From assembly GCA_000697665.1 (NCBI GenBank), contig KL197710.1:2331036-2395035 (forward strand): a DNA stretch of 64,000 nt, read 5' to 3'. Position 1 is the first letter of the stretch; every line of letters starts with the position of its first letter. Below the pieces are notes generated by a model. It saw only the letters and a list, made by a program, of their open reading frames with translations, made no database searches and was not told where the DNA came from. A program made the position numbers and the translations under genes. The stretch is from Jaapia argillacea MUCL 33604. Lineage: Eukaryota > Basidiomycota > Agaricomycetes > Jaapiales > Jaapiaceae. This document shows, in pieces, positions 36,548-46,303 of this stretch.

Positions 36548-38736
36548 ATGCCTCCCAACCCATCAACTACAAAGGCGAAAACTCGCAACCGCGTCTCCCT
36601 CATCTTGCAGCTGGGCTCGTCAAGTAAGAGTCCTGACTCGAGCCCGACGTCTATCGCGAAGAAATCCAGCTTTCCCCGTTTCCGTAATCATGGGCTCACG
36701 TCTGTAGGAACGGTGCGCAGTGCAGAAATGTGTATGGACGCGTCGCCGGACGATGTCTCCTTCACCTCCCCCGAACCTTCAAACACCGCGTGCTCCTCAT
36801 CCGCATCGATTGCTGGTCCACATACACCATTATTGTCGGTACCCTCGACTGCCGCTGATTACACGGCCATGAACCCTGGCAGTGTCAGCTCTCCTCGGTC
36901 TCCTGTCCTTCCTGTTCCACCCACCACAAATGACCTTGATGGGGAAGAGAAGATGCGACTGTTGAAGAAGGCTAGGAAGCTTAGTCGCGTGTTTGGAGAG
37001 GTAGCGCTCCCCGTAGATGTCGCTCCTTTCCCTGCCGGTCTTGTCGCTGAGCAGGCGAACCCCAGTACCACGATTGTTGACGAGATCTTGGTCGCAGACA
37101 GCTCTCCGCGCACAGACGGTTTGGCCAAGAGGAAAAAGCTTGTTCGCAGTCCCCCATCTACTCCGCAACGAAGCCCTAGCACTGGGAACCTCAGCGAACT
37201 CCAACGTCTGAAATCTTTCATCTTCGCGCGACCCACATTTTCAGTTGCCACCCGTTCAAAATCTCCGAAACCCCCTATATCTCCGACTCCCGTACGTGAA
37301 ACGCCTGGGACAATGCCTCCTCCACTTCCTCTACCACCTACTTCCGCTGAGCTACCACCTGTCTCGACACCGGATCGGCAATCGGTCGATACGGACGAGG
37401 AATCGCATGCGTCCGTCATCAATCTTCCAGTTGAGGGGACCTCAGATCGCACGAACAGGGAGAGACATGCGAAATTAAGCGAACGTCTCGGGGAGGTCAT
37501 CCCGGCTGACCTCATCCTACGACCTTCCACTCCTGTGACCGAATCCGCTAAGCTGTCGAACTCGACGTCGAGACGGAGACAAAGTGTCGATGTATCGTCC
37601 TTGGTGGGGAAGGTCTCGTCACCGTTCACACGAGACTCTGGGGAGTTTTCAAGGGATAGCAAGCGAGACGCAGCCGCCCCTGACGTTCCGATCTTGAGGA
37701 GAAGCCGATCTCTTTGGACGACCAGGTTGAAGGGGAACAGTGATGATGGTGAGAAGCAGTTGCCTGGGAAGGAGGATCGACAAGCCGTGTTACAGGATTT
37801 GCGCAGGGGTAGTTCAAACCTGAGATCCCTGCCTGAGTTGTCGGGGAAAGAGCGAGCTATGGTCGTCAAGCGTGTGAGGAAGATGACCCAGGTGCGCACT
37901 CCCGTAGCTCCCTCTGACTTCAAAATATCCTGATCCTTGTAATACAGGTGTTTGGCTCTGAACCTCCGGCTGCTCTCATCCATATTAGAAATATAAGCAA
38001 GGCTACCCCAGATGAAATAACTGGGATGCTCCCACCTATCCACGAAACCAAGCGAACGTCAGCTACCAGCACACTCCTTTCAATATCTCCCACAGATTTT
38101 ACCCCAGCGACGCCAGGTAACTCTCGCGAACGTCGTCGACCGCATTCAATTGCCTCCTCGATCGTATCCCTCATCCCTCCACCATCACCGAATTTGCCAG
38201 GAAATGCCGCAGGCGACATAACTACAACTCCCAGCCCTCCGCCTAGTCCACTTGCCTTCAGGTCGAACGCAAATACAGAGCTTTCTGCGCCACCTTCACG
38301 CCGACCAAACTCCTCTCATTCATCCCATTACGCAGGACGCAGTTCCTCCGAGTCGGAGGTCTTGACGTCCTCTGCTTTTCGGGCGCGGCGTCTCCGCGCA
38401 GCCAAATTGTCCCGCTTTTTCGGTGTTCAAGCGCACGACATCGATGTATCCCTTCTCCACCCTGAGCCATTGAAACCTAAACCCCTATCCATCCGACCTC
38501 CACCGCCATCACAGTTTATCTCGAGTACGAATCCACCACTGCCCTCTGTTGAACAGAGCGGCAGTCAGCAAGACCCGCCTAGGTCCCCAATGCCGTCTTC
38601 GAAGATTGAAGTAGACGTCAAAGTTGTCAATAGCAGCAGACCGGGTCTGTTTCGGTGGATAACTAATCATGGTGGCAGAGACACTGATATGAGCGATGTT
38701 ATGGTGAGGTTGAGGCAGATGAGGGCGGATACTTGA
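36548..38736 (+). CDS. Disordered protein with four KLSxxFG-like motifs (710 aa)
   Basis: Join(36548..37891,37948..38736), 710 aa; the 56-nt intron joins ..RKMTQ to VFGSEPP. I do not recognise a domain. Most of the protein is Ser/Pro/Thr-rich and probably disordered. Embedded in it is a recurring short basic-hydrophobic motif: RKLSRVFG (143-150), AKLSERLG (308-315), RKMTQVFG (444-451) and AKLSRFFG (600-607). Copies one and two also share a following acidic/Val pair (GEV). The spacing of about 135-165 residues between copies suggests linear docking motifs or short amphipathic helices rather than a folded repeat. The C-terminal SRPGLFRWITNHGG is another compact segment. There is no signal peptide or membrane segment. 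The function is unknown. Confidence 0.8.
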
Positions 38737-39164
38737 CAGTATCGTTTTTTCTTTCTCTGTTTTGATTGCACATTTTTTGAGCTATCTTGTCCGGACTATC
38801 TGGCTGGTTCTGGAGTCCACACACATCGCAATTCGGTTTGGATCTATACGGAAACTACATGCTGCAATTTAATCTCATTGGTTTGTGCAATAGTGGTGTC
38901 GAGATTTGCAGCTCTCCAATTCCATTACTCAAGCGCTCACAGCCTGGTCTGACAATTCGACCACCACGTGACGTCTTCACAGCACGTATCTGGTATCACA
39001 CTGGCACGAAAGGTCGAGTCGAGCATCCCCCAGCATCCCATGGACGTTCAGCTACAGCCTCATGGTCGAAGTAATAACCACCTCTGTCCAATGCCACGAA
39101 CTTCCAAGCCAATCGACTTCTCTTTCACCAGACCGCATGATGCTCGAGCCGCAGACTCCTCTAT

Positions 39165-39404
39165 CCTCAATCGGTTTATAGAAATGCGCTGGCCTTTTCA
39201 TCCGCCTGAGATACCTCGTTGAATGCATCTGACCACTCGTCCCTCGACCTCAATCGATTTGTAGAAGTGCATTGGCCTTTTCCTTCGCCTGGGAGGACCT
39301 CGTTGAATATGTCCACTCGATCCTGGATCCTTATTCGATTTATAGGAAGCCTTTTCCTCCGCTTGGGATGACCTCGTTGAACGTCTCTGACCACTCGATC
39401 CCGG
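39165..39404 (+). repeat. Three tandem units of about 80 bp upstream of CON-6
   Basis: Units begin near 39165, 39248 and 39328. Shared landmarks in order are a TCGRTTTRTAG block, a GCCTTTTC block, CGCYTGRGA, ACCTCGTTGAA and CACTCG. Units 1 and 3 share CTGACCACTCG; unit 2 has a shortened version. Units 1 and 2 are closer to each other over their first half, while unit 3 has a short deletion before GCCTTTTC. The array ends about 70 bp before the TATA box. Confidence 0.85.
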
Positions 39405-39472
39405 AGAAATTGCGTCGACGATCGCACCCTTGATCGACCATGATTCGATGGTGACGGCATGCCTGCTACCTG

Positions 39473-39480
39473 TATATAAA
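39473..39480 (+). promoter_or_regulatory. TATA box of CON-6 gene 1
   Basis: TATATAAA lies 89 bp before the CON-6 start codon, a good position for a strongly regulated core promoter. Confidence 0.7.
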
Positions 39481-39561
39481 CCACCTCTTGCTCGCCGTAT
39501 TGCTCAGAACATTTCTTCTATCCTTTCACCGCAACCACTTAACCGAACTTTTACATCCAAC

Positions 39562-39967
39562 ATGGCCAACCCCGGAAACGTTCGTATTTCATCCATATCC
39601 TCATTTTATTCTTATTAATCCACCGCTCATAGATTGCTGGAGGTCATAGTGAGTATCATCGTTTCGTGTAACAACGTGTGGCTGACTGGTTCGCAGAGGC
39701 GAACATTAACAATCCCAACACTTCAGAGGAAGCGAAAGATAGGTCCCGCCAAGTCTTGGAGGAGATGGAGGACAGCGGTGAGGTTGGACAAGGCGGCAAG
39801 CAGGACAAGAACACAGGAAATGTTATCGGTGGGCATAAGGTGCGACTCATGCATGATTGTAATTCCCGTTCCGTTCTGAAACCTCGTAGGCCAACTTGAA
39901 GAATCCCAACACTTCCAAGGATGCGAAGGAACACTCCAAGCAAGTGTTGGATGAGATGGATGCCTGA
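39562..39967 (+). CDS. Conidiation-specific protein 6 (CON-6) family
   Basis: Join(39562..39579,39633..39648,39697..39839,39890..39967), 84 aa. Two copies of the CON-6 repeat are present: HKANINNPNTSEEAKDRSRQ (residues 11-30) and HKANLKNPNTSKDAKEHSKQ, each followed by VL(E/D)EM. An acidic Gly/Lys linker lies between them. CON-6 proteins were defined in Neurospora as abundant proteins of conidiation. Their biochemical role is not established; desiccation or stress tolerance of spores has been suggested. The protein is tiny, hydrophilic and lacks a signal peptide. The promoter has a strong TATA box and a repeated upstream element, consistent with sharp induction. A related gene lies about 4.1 kb downstream. 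Confidence 0.93.
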
Positions 39968-40241
39968 ACTTTAAGGGATGTTGTTCGAAACGTCCTATAC
40001 TGTTAATCTTGTACACGTAGTCTCCTCCAACAATTCTGTCATATCGTGAACTACTGTGCAAAAAAGCCTTTGGGCTTTACGCTTCATGTGGCAGTACTTG
40101 TACACTTCATGCACTTTTCGTTCAACGTAGAATGACATTAAGTCGTAAGAGAACATGAGGTCGATGATGATACAAGGATGCCGATAAAATGTCCAGCCTA
40201 ATACCCCAACAACTTATAAAGTAATCATGTTAAACCGCCAA

Positions 40242-42400
40242 TTATCGGCGCTTAAATACCAACCACCCCCACGACATAAGCCTCATCCCCGCGATGATCG
40301 CAATCATCACTCCTACCCACAACCCAATATGCTCCTTATCATAACCAACGGAAGTCAACACCGCCGTCCCCTCGATCTGGCACTGCGACTCCAATGCCGA
40401 AGGGTATAAGCAATGACACGACGAATCGCAATCAAACACCCTATCTTTGAACTCGTTGAACATCATCCCCTGGAAGACGTATCGCTGATAATTGATCCAG
40501 TAAAAGGTGTAGTACCAAAAGACGTTGAGAATGCTTTGAGGGACGAGGAACCCATTAACGCTCATCCAGAGACCATTTGAGAAGGCCGTGACGGCAAGGG
40601 CGGCAACGAAGATGGGCAAAAGGGTGGAGACGAGGATGACGAGACTTTCGGCTGCCAACAGGTCGAGGAATAGCCAGGTTGAGAAGAGGAAGAAACTGCG
40701 GGCACCGCCGCGGAAGTTAACGAGGAAAAAGGTGACGGCGGAGAAGAGGATGCAGATGAGATCTAAGGACGCATATAGTCAGTGAGGGGGAAAAGGAAAA
40801 TCGAGACGATCAAGATGAGACGCACAAAGGAAGGGAATGCCGATCAGGAAGTTGGAGATCAGGAAGGCGCTCGGCCCATATAGACCATTTGCGCTCTCCT
40901 TTTGGTACGTGGAATAGTCCTCGAGATACGCGGGTATGTAAGCGACTGCCATGAACGACATGAAAGCACCGGAGAAGAACAAGGCATTGGTGATTGGGAT
41001 AATGTTCTCCTGCCCATTGCCAAGACGTAGCCAGACAGTACCCATCATGATAGCGAGACCTACAACGAAATGTCAGCCATCATCAGATATGTCAACGTTC
41101 GGATAGACGTACCCAAGTACATGATGATACGGATTTGGTAGGCCAGAATGTCGCGATATGACTTCAAGAACAATCGGTGGAGCAAAATTTTGGTCTGAGC
41201 ATACAACGGTCGCTTCACGAACGCCGACTCCGGCAGAGACACTGCGGATTTGAGCACGGAGTCATTCTCCTTATTAAAGGAGTTGCGCAACCCCACCGCG
41301 GCCCTGCTGTCCTCCCAGCTTTGGTAGAGAGCAGCCAACTGCTGGCGCCCAGTCTCTTGGTCCTCGGCAAAGTCGATGTTGGTAAGTTGGAGGATATACT
41401 CGGCGGTACTGATCCGTGGGGGAACTGGATTGCCGATGGAAGCCATGTAGGAGTCTACACCAACGACGGAGCCAAAGTAGACGGTTTTACCGCGGGACAG
41501 GAGGAGGAGTTTTGAGAATAGGTTGAATGTAGACATGGAGGGTTGATGAATCGAAGCAATTACAATCATCTGTTAAGATCACGTCAGGGTCAGAAAATGA
41601 GGACTAGAAATCTTCTAACTGACATTTTCTCTCTTGGCGATCATTTGAATTCGTGACATGACTTGATAGGCAGCGAGGGAGTCCAAACCACTCGTCGGCT
41701 CGTCCAAGAACAGGATGGTGGGGCGAGTGACAAGCTGACTCGCAACGCTAACCCTACGCTTTTGCCCTCCAGAAATACCTTTCTGGATGGGAGTTCCGAT
41801 CCTGGTGTTTGCCTGTCCCTCAAGACCGAAAGAGCGAATGAGTTCGTCAACCCGAGCAACACCATCCCTGGTGTGATAGACGCTCGACGAAGGAGGTGCG
41901 GAGAGTCTTGCACTGAAATCGATCGTTTCACGGACAGTAAGACTGCCTGAGTAATATCGTAGGAGTCAGCTGGCTACAGGTGTTTGACCGCCATGACTGA
42001 CCGATGAGGTGATCTTCCTGCTCTACAAAGGTGCTGACCTTCCTGATCGTCTCAGGTGAGGCTAACGCGCCGTTGACCATCAGGCCTCCAGTTACTGTGG
42101 AGTCCGCAGCGGCCTTTCTGTTGGCCAGTAAGTTCAGCAGCGTGGTCTTCCCCGATCCCGACGGCCCCATCAAGGCAACCATCTCCCCTGGAAGTCTATC
42201 GTCAGTGATACCCAGTCGACGGACGGCTGGGGACGAAGAAACTCACCAGCTTCAACATGACCAGAGACGCCGTCCAAGATTGTCAAGGGACGCTTCGTCA
42301 CTCGATCTTTGACCACGACTGAGACATTGTTCCAAGATACAGTACAAGCATCGTGTCGGGACGTTCCTAGCTCATAAGCTCGTTCAGAATCGGTGCTCAT
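40242..42400 (-). CDS. ABC transporter, ABCG (WBC) half-size
   Basis: Complement join(40242..40762,40826..41059,41113..41569,41624..41946,42002..42187,42247..42400), 624 aa. The nucleotide-binding domain comes first: Walker A GPSGSGKTT (59-67), signature ISGGQKRRVS (171-180), Walker B ILFLDEPTSGLD (191-202) and the H-loop in IASIHQPS. The membrane domain follows with about six hydrophobic segments and a cysteine-rich extracellular loop (FDCDSSCHC). This reverse order (NBD-TMD) and size identify an ABCG half-transporter, which must dimerise to export lipids, sterols or hydrophobic compounds. The substrate is unknown. It is flanked by the two CON-6 genes and converges on the first, with 274 bp between stops. 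Confidence 0.93.
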
Positions 42401-44056
42401 GATACCTGATGGCCCAGGTCAAAGCTGAAAGCGAGGGAGTGGAACGGGGAAGATGTGGGAAGGAAAGGAATGAGTGGGCGCCCTGATTTGCTTGCATTTG
42501 TACTTAAGTATGTTTCGAACTGACAATCCGTCCAAATGTCCGACAAGAAGATCAGGTACCAGATGCAGCCTTCTGCGGCGCCTAACTTACGCCTCCTCAA
42601 TTCGGAAATCGCGTATGAATTTCATATTTCCACCGGACGCGTTTCGTTTCCGCCCTCGGGCCACAGTCGTTCGATTCTTCACGACCTTGTCAAAACCTAC
42701 TAGCTTGAATACAATGGATGGGAACGAACGATCCATCTCCTCTTCGCTCCCCACCTATTCTGCTCTGTTCTCTTCGTCGCAGGCAGACGGCCCGGGAGAG
42801 GGGTCTGAAGGCGATACAGGAATTCCGAATTGTAGAGTTGATCGCATTCTGGTTAAGTATATGGTTACCGTTCTGCAGTTATTCTGCGAGAGGATCAACT
42901 CTATATCGGGACACCCTCGGATTCTCCGTGCTCTGCGGTGTTTGGTAGGCGCGGCGGCCTGGGTAGCTTTCGTTTGATGCATCTTTGCATGTCCACCCAA
43001 AAGTGATAGACATCTCTACAAACCGGTGCAACACATAACCCCTGCGGAGCCAAGATCTCGTTTGACCACACGGTCGATTCAGCCTCTGCCCCGCTTCCGA
43101 TCGTCGCCGCGCTGCGAACACGCTGACAACCACCCAAATGTATCGATGGAACATCACCCTTGGCTTCTCCATGTATCTCCAAACGGTATGCTCACGGGAC
43201 GATGTTAGGCTTTTCCTCGGCCTGTGAGCCAACGCCCTTATCTCAAGCCTCCTCTCCTTGCAACGCCCAAGACGCGTATCTCTTCAACGTCACAGCCACT
43301 GCAACGGGGTCCATATGATCTTCACATCCCAACCATCGATCGTCGCATATGTGATTTGTTGCGGTGTTTTCTGGGCCCACGTTTAACCCTTGACCTGACC
43401 ACTCGTTGCCGACCGACTCCAAGCCACAGATGCTTATCTGCTTCTTCCGACGCCTCCCATTTCATCAATCTTGAATTCGATTGCACATGGTACAAACCCG
43501 ATGCTTCTTCCTCGCAAAGGATGTCCAGAGGGTCGGAGGATGGAGAATCCCGTTCAGTCTGGCCAAGAGTAAGCGGCAGCTCCTCTCTCTGCCAGTCTGC
43601 CACCAAATCGATGGCAACACCGGCTTTGACCAGAGTCGTCCCGGGTGGTTCTCGTGCCGCCAGCTCTGCGGGTTTCAACCCCATCATCCATTTTCACCAA
43701 TCCCTGACCCCATTTTTTTTCGAACCGCCAAGGTCCCGACTGCCATGGCGAGTAGCATCGCGCTGAAGGTCACGTTCCGCTGTATATTGTACACGTGATC
43801 CTCTCGTGCCACCTCTCAACACACCCTCCTTTCGACTCCCTCTAGAACCTCACACCACCTAATTCACTCGTAACACCAACAAAACCAAAGCGGGTCTAGT
43901 CAAGACGATGGCACCTGCGTAGGGTCACAAGGCAAAGTCTGGAAGACTTCCGGCAGTTGTTGCGGGCGGTATATAATGGAACGTTTGGACTGGACAGAGT
44001 CAAGAAACCACTTGATCCAATACCGCGACTGCCTGAACACACTGCGAAACGCTACG
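42401..44056. other. Region without a confident gene (1.66 kb)
   Basis: This lies upstream of the ABCG gene (-) and CON-6 gene 2 (+). An 87-codon plus-strand frame from ATG 42714 starts MDGNERSISSSLPTYS, and another frame over 42823-42940 reads as a hydrophobic segment (IVELIAFWLSIWLPF). A second hydrophobic stretch (IVAYVICCGVFWAHV) occurs near 43341-43385. These could be exons or remnants of a small membrane protein, but I could not join them convincingly. Confidence 0.35.
43970..43976 (+). promoter_or_regulatory. TATA box of CON-6 gene 2
   Basis: TATATAA lies about 87 bp before the proposed ATG at 44057. This is the same spacing as in CON-6 gene 1 and supports the chosen start. Confidence 0.55.
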
Positions 44057-44532
44057 ATGCCGACTGAACGGAGGTCTTCTACTTCCTCTCATTCCAAGTC
44101 TGGTCATCATATGTCTCATATGGAAGCTGTAAGTCCTGTTCCATACACAGATATGCGAACTGGTAGTCTTACATACCGATTGTAGGTGATGCGTGGCCAC
44201 AGTTCGTAACAGATTCCATTCGTAGGTTAGGGGTTTAGTGCTTATCTGTCGACGGCAGAGGCGGCGTTGTCGAACCCGAACGTGTCGGAAGAGGCTAAGG
44301 AGCATTCAAGACAGGTCTTAGCCGAGCTTGAGGCTAAAGCTGCCATGAAGGAGCAGAAGAGAGCCGTTAGACGTAAGGTATGTAAAACGTCTTGCTTCTT
44401 CGGTTGCTCGCGGGACCCAACTTACACCTTATGCCCGTTGTTCAGAGTATGTCGCAGGAGGAAGGGAAGGGAAGGGAGCAGGTGGAACATGTGGAACAAC
44501 CTACAGTTGGGGGACAAGAAGAATCTCACTAA
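44057..44532 (+). CDS. Second CON-6-like protein
   Basis: Proposed join(44057..44128,44231..44377,44446..44532), 101 aa. One CON-6 repeat is clear: ALSNPNVSEEAKEHSRQVLA. It is followed by a basic stretch (KEQKRAVRRK) and a Glu/Gln-rich tail (EQVEHVEQPT). The N-terminus is Ser/His-rich. The repeat is close to the second repeat of the gene at 39562 (AKEHSKQVL), so the two are paralogues. The second intron and the central exon are well supported by phase. The first intron (102 nt, acceptor GGTTAG) is uncertain because several AG sites compete, so the N-terminal 24 residues may be wrong. It differs from gene 1 in having only one repeat and a charged C-terminus. Confidence 0.65.
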
Positions 44533-45046
44533 TCCAGAATACTCGCGGGAGGGTCGGCGGGGAAGCTCTTTGAGCTGTGCGATATCCTTTATGAAGTTTA
44601 TGGCATGGGGGCGTTTGTGGGGACTATAACAATTTCCACCGATCATGCATCGGATTATGATGGTGAATTGGTTTATCCTTCCGCATCACTATTCAATATC
44701 ATACGAGAGTTGATGTAACCTACTACTGGGACTACTAGTGTTATCGTTGTACTAATGGTCAGCGTCGTTATCGGAACTCACATGCTGTAAGACGTGTCCG
44801 TCAATCATGATGTTGGCAGAAAAGTTAGTGCAGAGGCTAGTCTGTCCCATGGCCGCAGCGGTTGCATTTGGCGGTGCTCAATTGGGGTTCATGGGAGTGT
44901 AAGGAGACCATGAAGTTCTGCTGGCCGATCGTTTCTTGGTTTCTTCTGGCGCTTCTCTTGTAAAGAAATCGCGGTCCGGCAAAGTCCGGTCATTCTTCCA
45001 TCCTCCCTTCAGGTAGGAGGAACTTTACTGAGGACGTTCCTTCACC
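44533..45046. other. Intergenic region (514 bp)
   Basis: This is the CON-6 gene 2 3' flank and the RPB8 promoter. A duplicated GTCCGG (GGTCCGGCAAAGTCCGGTC, near 44974) is present. No gene was recognised. Confidence 0.5.
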
Positions 45047-45734
45047 ATGGCCTCCAGTGCTTCCAATATTGTGTTTGACGACATCTTCACGATAAACGAC
45101 ATTGACAAGGAAGGCAAAAAATTTGATCGAGGTCGGTGACTTCACCCAGTTGCATTCATCTCCCTCAACTGTACCGTCCAGTATCGCGTCTGTACGCGCA
45201 CTCTAAAAACTATGACATGGACCTAACACTGGACTACAACATTGAACTGTTCCCTTTGCAAAAGGACCAGAGCTTTGCGCTTGCTTTGGCCACTTCACTG
45301 GTGCGGGGTGGTGCAGCGCCTAGTGGAGGCGCTGGAGGTGAAGAAGAGGAGAAGGAGAAAGATGTATGGAGGCCTGACGGGAAGGGACGGAGAGGACTGG
45401 AAGAAGATTATGACTATGTGATGTATGGCAAGGTGTGTTTGGTTGACTTGGTCACTCGCTCGTTCTCTTCGTGCATTCTCCCTTGTGGTTGATGCGGTTT
45501 GGGGAACTGATGCTGGTTGAATCACAAGGTGTACAAATTTGATGGAGGAACATCTGAGATTGTGTGAGTCTGTATCTTCAATGTCCGGCCTAACGTCTCT
45601 CATAACGTGTTGTTTTCTGCAATAGAACGGCGTATGCATCGTTTGGTGGCTTATTGATGTCCTTGACTGGATCATTCCGACATATGACGAGTATTGTACT
45701 GGGAGATCCTGTCTATTTATTGATGCGCAAGTGA
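45047..45734 (+). CDS. RPB8: RNA polymerase subunit RPABC3 (Rpb8)
   Basis: Join(45047..45131,45182..45432,45529..45563,45626..45734), 159 aa. The N-terminus (IVFDDIFTINDIDKEGKKFDR), the central SRLYAHSKNYDMDLTLDYN and the C-terminus FGGLLMSLTGSFRHMTSIVLGDPVYLLMRK match the eukaryotic Rpb8 OB-fold subunit shared by RNA polymerases I, II and III. Between the two halves lies a Gly/Glu-rich insertion (about residues 63-90) that corresponds to a variable loop of the family. The four-exon structure is fully phase-consistent. It is read in tandem with the downstream Itc1-like gene. Confidence 0.95.
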
Positions 45735-46303
45735 TGTTTAAGGCCGTCCCTGCTTGGATGGACGTCTTAAATTCACGACGGATGGGAGTTCAACGGATGG
45801 TTCGATGTACTTGAGTTGGATTAACCACAGGTGGAACAGGATTGGCATCCGGTTGGACTGGCGACTGATGGCAGGATAAGAAATTCGGACGAATAGGAAT
45901 ACAGTCCCCCTCGTGAATAGGTTGTACGGTAGGACACCCCGAGGTGTTGCCATCAGGTGAAACGACTAGAAAAGATTGATGCCCCTCAGACCGAGGTCCG
46001 AACGGGCGACAAGGTGTGTGCTCCCGAGAGTATATGTGTGGTCTATGCCAGAAAAAGAGGAGAGGCCGGTGGTGACGGCAGGAGGTTGAAGTTGTTGTGG
46101 TGGGAGGAAAAGGGAAACCGGAGCTGAGAGTGAAAGTGGCCGGCCTGGGTAGGGCAAGATGTGGCACAGACCTCGGGAAAGACAACACTTGCAAAAATGC
46201 GAAGGGACCTGCTCACGGACAGCCTGCCCGCGCTTACTCCTAAGCCACCCATTCTTCCCTCCCATCATTCCCGCCCTTTCCCCCCTTCCCTTCCCCCACA
46301 ACA
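45735..46303. other. Intergenic region (569 bp)
   Basis: This is the RPB8 3' flank and the promoter of the Itc1-like gene. A C/T-rich tract (about 46235-46300) immediately precedes the next start codon, as is typical of fungal housekeeping promoters. No gene was recognised. Confidence 0.5.

Larger units (their letters stand above)
38737..39561. promoter_or_regulatory. Intergenic region with CON-6 promoter (825 bp)
   Basis: Apart from the 3' flank of the preceding gene, this contains three tandem units of about 80 bp (39165-39404), a TATA box (39473-39480) and the 5' leader of the CON-6 gene. Confidence 0.6.

Noticed and set aside
36859-38043. 394-codon minus-strand frame opposite the KLSxxFG-motif gene
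   Set aside because: It is antisense to a clearly coding plus-strand exon and mirrors its codon bias; no independent support.
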